Source: Ophiobolus disseminans (taxonomy: Eukaryota; Ascomycota; Dothideomycetes; Pleosporales; Phaeosphaeriaceae). From it: 64,000 nt of DNA. Positions 30,481 through 40,756 of this stretch are shown here, one piece after another (within the stretch, counting starts at the first letter, position 1; every line of letters begins with the position of its first letter). Location of the stretch: the NCBI GenBank assembly GCA_010093685.1, contig MU006222.1:1483301-1547300 (forward strand), read 5' to 3'. Both the position numbers and the translations under genes were made by a program. The notes beneath the pieces were generated by a model. That model saw only the letters and a list, made by a program, of their open reading frames with translations, was not told where the DNA came from and did no database searches.

Positions 30481-32992
30481 CTACTCCTGCCCCTTCGTCC
30501 CGCCCATACGCTCAATATTGCTCAGCAGCCTACTCTTCCCCGCGCCCCCACTCGTACTACGATTGAGCGCAGGCCCACTCTGAAAGCCAAAGCCACCAGG
30601 CGCACGAAGACCCGAGGGTTTCGCAATGCCGCTTCCGCCGCGCTCGTTCATGGCGCCCAGGCGATCCCCCATGCCGCTGCCAGGTCGACCACCACCGAGA
30701 GCGGAGCCGGGACGCGATGTAGTCGAGTTGCCGGCGAGAAAGCCCGTGTTGCGCATTACGTGATCGGCAGGAGCTTGTTTCTGTGCGGCAGGTGGTCCGG
30801 CGGCCATTTGCGAGCGTTGGAAGTCGCCTTGTTGCATTTCCTCCATTTTCTCGCCGCACATGGAGAGCATGAGTTCTGCAGCAGCGACGAGCTCGCCTTT
30901 TTCGACGCGCTCGGCTTCGAGGTCGACGAGCAGGGAGTCGTTTGATTTGCGGAGGGATTGCAGCTCGGATTGGAGGCCGGTGAGCTTGGCCTTGAGGTGC
31001 TCGATGTCGGCGCGTTGGGACTCGAGTTTTTGCAGGTCGGCGGCGTTGGAGACGGATGTTGGTGGGCTGTCGCGGGCGTCTTTGCCACCGGGAAGCACTT
31101 TGCTGAAAGTGTCGTCGCGTCTCTTCTCTCCTTCCTCGACTTGCCGCTCGAGACGGATGATCTGGACGCGCAGCTCTTTGCATCGCTCGTCGGCCTTCTT
31201 CACGTAGTTGTCCTTGAGCGCTTTGATCTTCTTCTCGTGCTTTGCCTTGTATGCGGTATGCAGGTCTCTTGCAACTTCGTTGACCTTCTCTGCAATCGCT
31301 GTCTGGCACTCAAGCTCCGAGTAGATCTTCTTGTTGTCCTCTCCGTCATCATTATTGATGAAAGTGGTCATGTCAACATTCTTGCTCTCGGCTTCAATCA
31401 CCTTAGTCTCGAGCTCGGACGACCGGTTCTCGGCATCATCTGCGCGCCTTTCTGCTTCTGCTAACCGCAGAAGAAGCTGCTCGCGCTCGGTGTCATTTCG
31501 TGCCAACTCAGCTTGCACATCTTGCAGAAGGTTCTGAACCTCTTCGCCCTTCTTCTTCCAGTCAATCATCTGAGCTTCGGCATACTCGCGCGCAGATCGC
31601 TCATCCCGGACTGTCTCCTGAGCTTCACCAACGCGACGCTCAGCATCAGCTACCGCTTTGACCAGCGAATCAATCTCGGCCTCCTTTCCAGAGAGACTTG
31701 CTGTGAGAGAAGACATTTGTGATTGAAATTGCGATTTCACTGACTCCATCTCACGAATAGTCACAGTGGGCAACGACCGTGGCGTCGGTGGAGGTGGGAG
31801 CTCGAAGTCTAAGAGGTTGAGCATCTGGCGGCTCTGGCTTGGGGTAGCTGGAACGTAAGATGCACCTTTAGCGGGCGATCGCTGGTTCTGGTAGTATGAA
31901 CGTAGATCTGGCTGTGTGCTGGACTTAGGGGGTGATCCACGTCCGCGAGCTGGCGAGGTACGTCGGGACTGTGAGAAGGATTGGATTTGCTCCGTGAAGT
32001 CGAGCAGCAGATTTGTCGTATCATTTTCCCTGTACGAGCGACGGGGCGTAGGAGAAGGGGTGCGTTCATGACGACGGATCGTTGATGGAGTCATCTGAGC
32101 ACGAGCACGAGGTGTAGCCTGCCACACAGGTTAGCGTTGAATGTTGTAGAGGCGCGGAATAACTCACGTCTACAGGCGAATCTTTGTTTGGGCTCTTCTG
32201 CAGAAAGGCAAACTTGGTCATGTCCAGGCCAGGCATCTCGGAGAACATGCTGAAGCTCGTGTCATCCATATCTGCCGACGTGAGATCTGGGCCGTCTGGA
32301 TTGAACTCGGTGTTGTCGATGTCAAGATCCAGATCGTACTTGTCGTCGTATGATCTTTCTTTCGTCAAAGTCTGCTGTCTCTCTGTGCGCATTTCGTCCA
32401 TGAACTTCATGGCCACCGTCAGCCCTTCGTTCTCTCGCAGCGAAGGCTCCTTGTGCGACGAAGACGGCCGTTTCGCAGGAGTTGCCAGTATGTCGAAATC
32501 ATCGTCTTCGTGAGCGAGTACGCGCTCGGTCTGTTCGGCTGATGGCGCGCAGGACGATTTCGCGGGCGACTGGCTTTTGCGCGAGCGGCTGCTCATGGCA
32601 GACTCGGGGCGCCCTGCAAGGTTCTTCACCGGCGAATTCTTCATGGGACTAGCACGCTTGCTGTTGTCGTTCCTTGCCGCCTCCTCAAAGTCGACCATCA
32701 AGTTCTTCACAGGCGACATCTTCACCGGACTCGCGCGGTCCTTCAAACCCATCTTCTTCTCCGGTGACACCTTGAATGCAGACTGCGGGACATCGTCAAA
32801 GTCGACCAGCAGCTTCGACGGCGTGGGCGCAGCGTCAGGCGCAATGTTTTCCTGGTCGTTGATATCGATATGCGACACGAAAGGTGACGAGGGCGGGTCG
32901 TGAAATGTCATGTCAAAGTCGTCGTCCATGGGCAGCGAGTGCGAATCCGAGGGGAGATTTGCGGGCGAGAGAGGCGACATTGGGTGTGCCAT
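30481..32992 (-). CDS. Coiled-coil protein with many SPxK (Cdk-type) sites
   Basis: Exons 32992-32168 and 32118-30481, 49-nt intron, 820 aa. The first ~270 residues are disordered and carry a duplicated module: an acidic LLVDFDD/LMVDFEE element followed by SPVK/SPMK motifs. At least eight SP-x-K or TP-x-K sites are present (SPEKK, SPVKM, SPVKN, SPMKN, SPAKS, TPAKR, SPNKD, SPAKG). After more low-complexity sequence comes a long coiled coil (about 400-700) with a Lys-rich stretch (AYKAKHEKKIKALKDNYVKKADERCKEL). The tail is Gly/Ser/Arg-rich. The architecture resembles spindle-pole or septation-associated coiled-coil proteins regulated by Cdk1, but no named family could be assigned with certainty. 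An antisense frame at 30337-30945 is a shadow. Confidence 0.8.
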
Positions 32993-33263
32993 GTTGATTT
33001 TAGAATGTGGTAGTGCTATTCAACGTCTGTGTCGTGGGGTAGGTGCATGCACGCAATAATGGAGAAGTGTGTTTTTGAGGTCTGTGCTTTGCTTGTTTAC
33101 CAACATAGTTGGTCGTCATTTCCCGATTGAGCACCGCGCCGAGGCTCCGATTGGATCCTAAACACCATCACCTCTATCTACAGGTACATATGCAAAACAC
33201 CCGATCTTTGTCTATCCGTCTAGAATCCAAAGCCATAGTTGAGCCAAAGTCAAAACATCCACT

Positions 33264-35510
33264 TCAATGATTTATCGCACACCGCATCGCTGCTGCTAAC
33301 CGCTGGTACTCCTTCAACAGCTCCTCGACCTCCTTGAGCTTCAGCTCCTGCGCATCTTTCGCTTCTAGGAAGCGCTTCACAGGGGGCGGTGTCTTTTTCA
33401 ACTGCTCTATTGCCGCTATAGCTTTTGCGCCCTTCTCGTCAGGCGGCAACTCACCTGTTTCTGTCCGACTCAATGGCTCAGGCGACGGCGACTGCGTTGG
33501 CTGTTCGGCGATGGGTGATGGGAGGACAGGGGTACTACTCGAGCTCACAGCACGTCCGAAACGAGGTAGGACGTTCATGCTGGCAAAGCGGTTCAGTGGG
33601 TTTAGGCTGTTGCCCATGTTGCGGAGCGAATCGACTGCCGACGTGTTGCTCGGTGCGGGAGTCTCTGCCTTGATGGCTGCGGGAGATGGTGTCTTCTCTT
33701 CAGTTGCTGCTGACGTGAAAGCAACACGCCGTCCGCTGCTACCAACAGACCTTGTCGAGTCAGCGCTCCGCTCTCGTATTTGTTTCCTGCCTGCGAAGAG
33801 GTCCGACATCTTTGCATCCAACCTCTTCTGGCTTGAGGGCTCGTGACGTTCCTCTCCCTGTGTCGAGCTGGGAGCGCCCACACTGGAAGCATCGTCATCG
33901 TCGTCAATGCGTGTCGGGGAGCTAACAAGCTTTCTGGCATCTTCAAGCGTCTTGGGAAGTGCTGGCTGTTCGATAATTGGGCTATTGGGATTCCTATCTC
34001 GCAGGCCACCGAAAAAGAACTTGAAGCTGGTGTCGAGAGTGTTATTGATCCGACCCATTGCTTGATCGGCAGAGTCCAGAATTGAGTCGCGCACCGCATC
34101 TGAGGCCGCTTCAAATTTGGTCTGCTGTGCTTGAATAAGGTTGCTCAATCTGCGCTGAGCCTTGGTCGTCGCTGGGCTCGATGGCTCGTTGGCGACGCCT
34201 TGCGCGGTAGGGCTAGCTGGCGTTTGTATCAGGTCTGGCGCATCTGACAGGCCCAGAGCCATGGGCGTTATCTCTGATCTCGGAGTGGACGGTCTTGAGT
34301 CCGTTTTCTCGGGCGCTGTCGGCTCGTTGGCGCGTAGCGATGAAAGATCTACTGTCTCAAGGAACGAGATGGCGGCTTCCAAGTTGACGAGACAGTAGGC
34401 CGTCTCGCCGTCCATTCGACTGGAGCCGCGGAATCTCTGGATAAACATGAGATCACTGATGACGTTTAGGTAAACGGGTGGCAGTGTGATCAAAGCGTAG
34501 ATCAGGGTAGGTAGTATCTCATCAGCAGAAGATGTGGCGGGGAAGATCTTGGATAGGGCTTCGACAATCGATTTGTGGGCTGCAGTAAGGTGCTGGACCT
34601 TTCCAAGTGGGTACTTCTCCTCGTTCATCTTCATGATATCCTGGCGAGCCGCAGAGAGAAGCTCTCTGATCTCGGACTCCCTTTCTTTCGTCCTTTGGCG
34701 TTCTTCTTCGGAAAGTGAATCACCAGTCATCAAGAGCTCTTTCAAGCCAATGCCCACAAGCGATAGTGCTGCTGTCCGTGAGCGGAGCTTGTGGTCTCTC
34801 TCTTCGTCGTCTGTGCTTCTGTGCCGCCATATCCTGGGGTATATTTTCTCGCACACGGCTCGCTCCACTGCTTCTTCCAGGGCCAATCGTTTCGTCTCTA
34901 ACGACTTCCGTGCTTTCTTCCGGTCTGCCATTTCAGACGCACTGAGCATCTGCTGCTCTCCAGATTGATTACTTCCCTGCCGTATCGAACCTGGTCTACT
35001 CGAGGGTGCGGAAGCTTTCTTCGACTGAAACTCATCACTCGTAAGGCGTGCCGATAGAGTGGCTATATGAGTATTGATTTTGGATGAGGCGCGGTTGTAA
35101 AAGTCTTGGAAGAGGTCGGAGAGGGTGTCGATGGATATGGGAGTGGGGTGGACTTTGGCAGTAAGGGATTCGAGGAACCTGGTTTGATGGTTAACATGAC
35201 ACGACCCCATACAGAAACACAATGTATACCTCTCAGTCAAACTCCGGATCTCGATGGGCAGCTCTTCGAAGCTGTCTGGAGTAGCTTCCTGTACCGCAGC
35301 ATCTTCACCCTCGTCTTTCTTGACGAAGACATCACCATCGACTGTTTCGTCCTCCTCCAGGACCATGTGTGTCTTGAGGGGGTCCAGCATATCCGGTACA
35401 GGCGGCCCTTGGAGTGTGCTTGCTCGACTTCGTGATAGCGGACTCTTAGGCGCAGAGTCGAGTCGGGTGAAGGATCGCGAGGGGTGGAGGTTCTTGGGTC
35501 GGTCAGGCAT
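33264..35510 (-). CDS. VPS9-domain protein (putative Rab5-type GEF)
   Basis: Exons 35510-35230 and 35178-33264, with a 51-nt in-frame intron whose removal gives SLTERFLESLTAKVHP; 731 aa. The intron has no stop, so an unspliced reading would insert 17 Cys-rich residues. The VPS9 domain spans about 200-370: EKIYPRIWRHR, ALSLVGIGLKELL, GKVQHLTAAHKSIVEALS, ADEILPTLIYALI, and the closing ...YCLVNLEAAISFLETV. The N-terminus and residues ~390-700 are Ser/Pro-rich and disordered; the last 35 residues form a helix (AKDAQELKLKEVEELLKEYQRL). VPS9 domains activate Rab5/Ypt51 GTPases in endosomal trafficking. Which fungal VPS9 paralogue this is cannot be settled. Head-to-head with ATG15, starts 426 bp apart. 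Confidence 0.88.
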   Translation of the reverse strand: MPDRPKNLHPSRSFTRLDSAPKSPLSRSRASTLQGPPVPDMLDPLKTHMVLEEDETVDGDVFVKKDEGEDAAVQEATPDSFEELPIEIRSLTERYTLCFCMGSCHVNHQTRFLESLTAKVHPTPISIDTLSDLFQDFYNRASSKINTHIATLSARLTSDEFQSKKASAPSSRPGSIRQGSNQSGEQQMLSASEMADRKKARKSLETKRLALEEAVERAVCEKIYPRIWRHRSTDDEERDHKLRSRTAALSLVGIGLKELLMTGDSLSEEERQRTKERESEIRELLSAARQDIMKMNEEKYPLGKVQHLTAAHKSIVEALSKIFPATSSADEILPTLIYALITLPPVYLNVISDLMFIQRFRGSSRMDGETAYCLVNLEAAISFLETVDLSSLRANEPTAPEKTDSRPSTPRSEITPMALGLSDAPDLIQTPASPTAQGVANEPSSPATTKAQRRLSNLIQAQQTKFEAASDAVRDSILDSADQAMGRINNTLDTSFKFFFGGLRDRNPNSPIIEQPALPKTLEDARKLVSSPTRIDDDDDASSVGAPSSTQGEERHEPSSQKRLDAKMSDLFAGRKQIRERSADSTRSVGSSGRRVAFTSAATEEKTPSPAAIKAETPAPSNTSAVDSLRNMGNSLNPLNRFASMNVLPRFGRAVSSSSTPVLPSPIAEQPTQSPSPEPLSRTETGELPPDEKGAKAIAAIEQLKKTPPPVKRFLEAKDAQELKLKEVEELLKEYQRLAAAMRCAINH

Positions 35511-35936
35511 TGTGGCGACGTGTGCAGTATGACTGCATGTGCTGCGAGGGTGTCGTGTGCTTGCACGGAGCTCGGGGTGCTACTGAAACAACGTCATGCG
35601 GTACGGCATGCGGCGGAGGTGCTTCCTGGCGCGTGTGCCTAAGGTGCGCCCAGGTCGCCGTGATACCCGCCTGGAGTTGTGAACCGATGAGGCCAATGAA
35701 TGTGCTGGATCACAAGACAAATGAGTGACTGTGCAGCTGTGCCTGGCATTCGATGGCAGTGCGGAGGTGTTGTCGCTATCAATGGCCAGACGCTGCGTCC
35801 CCGCGACACGTGCAAGTCCCCAGCCGCCGCCGCGTGAAGGTGAACCATCGTCATTGACGCAGGCAATCGTGATCAGCACGTTCCCCTAGTCCTACCGCCT
35901 CAACTCCTTCATACAGCCTTCTACTGCACTCCCACC
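35511..35936. promoter_or_regulatory. Divergent promoter VPS9 gene/atg15
   Basis: 426 bp between two divergent start codons; both genes act in endomembrane/vacuolar traffic, so co-regulation is possible. No defined motif was recognised. Confidence 0.5.
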
Positions 35937-37937
35937 ATGCGACAACGACCCCTCTGCAGCTCTGCATCGCGCGTGACGGCATCCCTGTTGCTGTCGTTCC
36001 TCGCCGTCAGCAGCGCGACCGAGGTCCCCGTTGCTATCCCCATCCTACCGCCGCCACCAGCACCACCACAACCACACAGCGCCGAGAGGGACTTTTCGCT
36101 GCGACACATCTTCCACCATGGCACGTACAGATACCCGCATCTCCACCGACGGCTCGACGTGCCCGAAAATGCAGCAATATGGGCCGCCGACGAGCTGCAT
36201 TCAACCGAGCGCGAGCCCGTGCCGCGATTGCGCGTCAAATCCGAGGCCATGAGCATCCAGCGGCTGGCAGACAGGAGCAAGGAAAACATAGACGGCATAC
36301 TGGACTGGGGCCGGATGAAAGGGAGAGCCGTGCTGCTGGCCGAGGACGACTGGACCACCGACGAGATATCGGGGCCTAATGTCACCGATAAAGAGACGGT
36401 CCTGAGCTTTGCGCGCATGGCCTCGAATGCCTACATACTGGAACCAAACACCGGGGAGTGGGAGGACGTGGGAAGCGGCTTCAACTACACCGAGGACTTT
36501 GGCTGGGAGTCGGACGGTCTGCGAGGGCACATCTTCGCCGACACGGAGAACTCGACGGTCGTTATCGGCCTCAAGGGCACGTCTCCCGCCATGTTCGACG
36601 GGTCAGAGACGACCACCAACGATAAGATCAACGACAACCTCTTCTTCAGCTGCTGCTGCGGCCAGGGCGGCCAGTACTTGTGGCGACAGGTGTGCGATTG
36701 CCAAACCAAGGCATACACGTGCAACTCCACATGTCTCATCACAGCCCTCCGTGAGAAGAACCGCTACTACTACGCTGCCATGGACCTTTACCACAACGCG
36801 ACAGCACTGTACCCGGATGCCGAGATCTGGATGGCAGGCCACTCCCTCGGTGGTGCAGTGTCGTCGTTTCTGTCTCTCACGTTCGGTCACCCCGCTGTCA
36901 CATTCGAGGCCGTCCCTGAAGCCATGCCAGCCTCACGCTTGGGCCTACCAGTCCCTCCCGGCCACCAAATTGGCTCACTCCAGCAGCGCCAGTTCACTGG
37001 TGGTTTCCACTTCGGACACACCGCGGACCCCATATATATGGGCCAATGCAACCAAGCCACCAGCGTGTGCACCTTTGGCGGCTACGCCATGCAGAGCGTC
37101 TGTCACACCGGAAAAAAGTGCGTCTACGACACCGTCAAAGACTTTGGCTGGCGCGTCGGCATCGGCACACACAAAATCGTAGAAGTGATTCGCGACGTCA
37201 TCATGAAGTACGACGAGCCGCCCAAGTGTGAAGCCTACGTCAACTGCACAGACTGCTACACGTGGGACTACTTCGAAAGCAACGGCTCTGAGACTACGAC
37301 GTCGAGTACGACGAAATTTACCATGACGTCTACTACGATCAAGACGCGCAGCAGGACTGAGACTTGTAAGACGCCGGGATGGTGGGGATGCTTGGATGAA
37401 ACTACGACTACATCTGGCTCCAAAACCTCGACATCTACGTCAACATCCCCATCTTCGACATCGACGTGTAAAACTCCTGGCTGGTTCGGCTGCAAAGACG
37501 GCGACGACAAAACAACATCTACATCCACCTCCTACTCCCATACGACCACCCCCGCCCCCGCACCAACACTCACTTCAACCACCCCCCTCCCAACATCAAC
37601 CTCCTCGTGCAAATACCCCGGCTGGTTCGGCGGCTGCCTCGACGGCAAGGATCCACCCGCTCGCACGAAAATTACGTCGGAGTATCCGAGCCCGACGGCG
37701 AGTAGTTCGACGTGTACGCATGAAGGGTGGTTTGGGCTGGTGTGTTTGGATGATGGGAGGAAGAGGGGGAGGACGACGACGACATCAGTGGTAAGTAGGA
37801 CGAGTACGGTGAGTGCGACAAGTTCGACGACGTGTAAGCATGAGGGCTTTTTTGGCTTGATTTGTTGGGATAGGGATAAGAAGGGGAGGAAGACTGCGAC
37901 GAAAGGGGTGGCGGAGGGGGAGGGGATGGAGATGTGA
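35937..37937 (+). CDS. atg15: Autophagic phospholipase Atg15
   Basis: Single exon, 666 aa. A signal-anchor helix lies at about 13-27. FSLRHIFHHGTYRYPHLHRRLDV and the class-3 lipase core are typical of Atg15: FARMASNAYI, GLRGHIFADTENSTVVIGLKGTS, CCCGQGGQYLW, GHSLGG with nucleophile Ser303, and GFHFGHTADPIYMGQC with the catalytic Asp and His region. Several N-x-S/T sites fit ER entry and delivery to the vacuole by multivesicular bodies, where Atg15 lyses autophagic bodies. The C-terminal ~190 residues are unusual for a lipase: Ser/Thr-rich linkers separate five repeats of a short cysteine module (TCKTPGWWGC, TCKTPGWFGC, SCKYPGWFGGC, TCTHEGWFGLVC, TCKHEGFFGLIC at about 476, 510, 557, 591 and 631). 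Start ATG is in a good context (cccaccATG). Confidence 0.92.
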   Translation: MRQRPLCSSASRVTASLLLSFLAVSSATEVPVAIPILPPPPAPPQPHSAERDFSLRHIFHHGTYRYPHLHRRLDVPENAAIWAADELHSTEREPVPRLRVKSEAMSIQRLADRSKENIDGILDWGRMKGRAVLLAEDDWTTDEISGPNVTDKETVLSFARMASNAYILEPNTGEWEDVGSGFNYTEDFGWESDGLRGHIFADTENSTVVIGLKGTSPAMFDGSETTTNDKINDNLFFSCCCGQGGQYLWRQVCDCQTKAYTCNSTCLITALREKNRYYYAAMDLYHNATALYPDAEIWMAGHSLGGAVSSFLSLTFGHPAVTFEAVPEAMPASRLGLPVPPGHQIGSLQQRQFTGGFHFGHTADPIYMGQCNQATSVCTFGGYAMQSVCHTGKKCVYDTVKDFGWRVGIGTHKIVEVIRDVIMKYDEPPKCEAYVNCTDCYTWDYFESNGSETTTSSTTKFTMTSTTIKTRSRTETCKTPGWWGCLDETTTTSGSKTSTSTSTSPSSTSTCKTPGWFGCKDGDDKTTSTSTSYSHTTTPAPAPTLTSTTPLPTSTSSCKYPGWFGGCLDGKDPPARTKITSEYPSPTASSSTCTHEGWFGLVCLDDGRKRGRTTTTSVVSRTSTVSATSSTTCKHEGFFGLICWDRDKKGRKTATKGVAEGEGMEM

Positions 37938-38575
37938 GTTTGTCATAGCCAGCATCAGACTGTTTGGAGTGCTTTTAGCATTTACATACCTATAACTAAA
38001 TCAACGCATACATTGATTGTAATGATTACTATATATGTACACTCCATGGCACGATGAAATGTGTCGGATCATGAGCATCAGTAGGTACGTCGGCCGCCCA
38101 ACACTGCCCAACAAGCCGACGCGATCCTACTTCGGCTCTACTCGTCTCAGATCATGTACACCTCTGTAGCACCCTCACGTAGCAATCAGAACTAAGTCGA
38201 CCATCATCAAACAAAATGCATTCATAGTTATCGTTATTTCCTTTCACTAGTGAGCCTTCCAACAGAGTGCGTATATTCTCACATTGTAAGGCACATCCTA
38301 TCTTCAATGGTGTGCACACATTTGCGTCTAGGTACCAGTGCGGACGGTCGTGGAGATTGTGCAGATAGATACTTGTAAGACGGGCGAGATATATGCAATT
38401 GCGATGTCTATATGTCTGTTCAGGAAATATTCTTGATTAACGCTTGGACTCTAGTGTAGAAATACTCGACTCACTCGCTGATTGACAACCCACTTGCCCT
38501 CATTGCACTAAACACCCATCTATCATCACCCAAGTAATCCTATTCCCTTCCAGACAACAACCCAAAACCTACAAA
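37938..38575. other. Intergenic region between convergent genes
   Basis: 638 bp between atg15 (plus) and the three-exon minus-strand orphan gene. AT-rich near 37970-38040; no further feature seen. Confidence 0.5.
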
Positions 38576-39856
38576 TCACTCCCACACACCCTCATCCTCC
38601 CAGCCATCCACATCCCAGTCCTCCCAACTCCCCCAACCGTCATCCTCATTCTCGTCCAACGACTCCATATCCGCAATCCACTCATCCTCGCCCACATCTG
38701 AACGTGCTGGCGGTGTGAGTACGCGCTCCGATACGTTTCGTTGCTCCGTATACTCGATGCACTCGTCGTCACTCGGAGCTGGGCTTGCAGGCGGTGTGAG
38801 AACGCGGTCCAGCTGATCGATCCAGTTACTCTGCCAGAGGTCTTCGAGTTCTGAGCGGGGGGTTGGGGGCGCTGATGGGGGTGGAGTTTGGGTTGATGTG
38901 TCGATCAAGGTTAGATGTGAGAGTGGAGACGGAGGGGATTTGTTTTGGATCTGAGATGGTGTGGTGGAGAGGTGTATTTTATCTTCGCAAAGTACTGACT
39001 GGTCCCATGTTTGCGGAAGTGCGAGGTTGGCGAATGGCGGCAGGTCATTGTGTATCGCGGAATCGATTTGATTAAGAGTTGACGGCGAGGGGTCGAGGAG
39101 CGAGTTCGGACGATACTGCGACGCCTAGTACCAGTTCTGTCCGGGGTTCGCGGCGGGGAATATGGCCAGTGGTAACTTCGTTTGCACTACGGAAGTGTTC
39201 TGCTCCATAGGCGGCGGCGACGGGGGCAGTAGGGAGTTTGGACGGAATTGTGGTGCCCAGTGGTGTCTGACGCTCATTGGGGAGAACGTAGCTGGTGGTA
39301 TTGTGATATTGTCTGCAGGCTTTGGTAAAAGCTCGTCGTTATCGCTTGTTGAATCCCGACTTTGGATGCGCAGTGCGATGAGTCGCTTACAGAAATCGCT
39401 GAAGCTGTCGCTTTTCTGCTCCTCACACTCCTTTGGGACGGTACATTTGGCCTTGTGACGTTTTCCACCGCGTCTGCCTCGTCGTTTAGTGCCAGCGGCT
39501 TTGGTTGGCACAAAGTCGAAGGCCCATCGTGGTTCGGTCGGAGACTGAGCCAGCCCAGTAAGTATTTCGAATGGGTTTGCTGTGGAGTGGTTAGTCTTGG
39601 CTAAGAAACGGACAAGTGCGGGAGAATGCCACTCACGCGAGGGAGAGAGGTCCGGTTTGTGAGGACAGGTCTCAAGAAAGTATTTTGGGGGTTTGTTTGG
39701 AGGGTCAAGAGCCCGGCAATCGAAACAGCGGTAGTCCTGTAGAGGTCGAAACGGCGCTGGTCGGCTTGAAGTGGGCTGTGCGATGGGATCTGACAACTGC
39801 AACTTGGCGAAACCCATCCTTTGTAAATTGAGAGGCAGGGAAGGTATAGAAATCAA
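38576..39856 (-). CDS. Uncharacterised three-exon protein
   Basis: Exons 39856-39637, 39579-39191 and 39115-38576, phase-compatible; 382 aa. Intron 1 (57 nt, no stop) has a textbook donor gtgagt and branch GACTAAC. Intron 2 (75 nt) contains the TAG that would otherwise end the second exon. The N-terminal part holds a possible zinc site, CFDC ... ETCPHKP (about 43-70), and a basic run KRRGRRGGKRHK that could be a nuclear localisation signal. The middle is Pro/Ser-rich. The C-terminus has two copies of RVLTPPA(S/R) and a Trp/Asp/Glu-rich end (WGSWEDWDVDGWEDEGVW). No family is recognised. The start is uncertain: MGFAKLQL at residue 14 or an additional 5' exon near 39974 are possible. Exon 3 begins YRPNSLLDPSP, echoing FRPNSLLPPSP near the end of exon 2. 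Confidence 0.6.
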
Positions 39857-40756
39857 CAGGGATTAAAACGGAATATAGATGACTTGTCGTAGGATCGAGG
39901 TTGTCGGAAAATAGTTGTGGAGAAGCATCGTGCGCATTCTCTGAGGTGGATGCCATCGCGTTATCTTTGCCCACGTGGTGATGATTGTGTACCTAGGTAA
40001 TGACATAAGGAAGGCACGCATGGTAAGCGAAGGTGCCATGTCCGATGAAGGCAAGAAGAGACGGCACACCCATGGCAGATGAGTTTCTATTAGGAATATT
40101 CAAGACAAACATTGCATCTGAGTAACATGGCAAGCGGTGCCGCATACCATTAATTGCCATTTGTGTAAATGACCTTGAGAGAAGCAAAGAAGGAAAGCGA
40201 CAGGGAATAGATGGTGGACGAATGAGAATACTCCAACGACAAAACCTGGTTGCCTTGATTGGTGAGAGCATCAAGATGCGAGTTGTCGTTTTCTTACCAC
40301 CTTACCGTGTCTCTTTGATGCGATCTACTGGGAAGGCAGCGGTGGCACAGAACTGCAGAACTAAGGGTGGCTGCCTGAAATTGGTCATGGCGGCCAGATT
40401 GCAGTCGGTATATATGGGTCGAACCTGTTCATATATCTCAGTCTCAACCAGAGGGACGTGCATTTCCTCCCCGCGTATTAAAGAAATTGTTGTGCAAGAC
40501 TCCAGGGTGCGCAAAATGGTGGTGTCTTTCTGCTGACTAACTCGGATGCGTCATAGCTTCAGTTTTATCCCCACATAGTCGGAAGTCTCCATCTTCTGCG
40601 CGTTCACTCGCACGCCCCACCACTCGACGTTCGACATTCGACGCCATTCACCTGTCCCGGGCGCTCCAGGATAATTGGCAACACTGCGGACCTGCTAATA
40701 CCTGGAGCCGCTGTGAATTGCACTCGTGACTTTCTATTGTGCACTTCATCACTACC
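39857..40756. other. Intergenic region, divergent promoters
   Basis: 900 bp between the orphan gene (minus) and the BTB-like gene (plus). A frame starting at 39974 on the minus strand (MGKDNAMASTSENAH...) overlaps the orphan's 5' end and could belong to an extra exon. Otherwise nothing is seen. Confidence 0.4.

Noticed and set aside
30337..30945. 202-codon plus-strand frame antisense to the coiled-coil gene
   Set aside because: Lies opposite a long, well-supported exon and has no motif; it is the shadow of a GC-rich coding region.
36409..37182. 257-codon frame inside atg15
   Set aside because: Overlaps the lipase core in another frame; Ser/Thr/Arg-rich composition is typical of a shadow frame.
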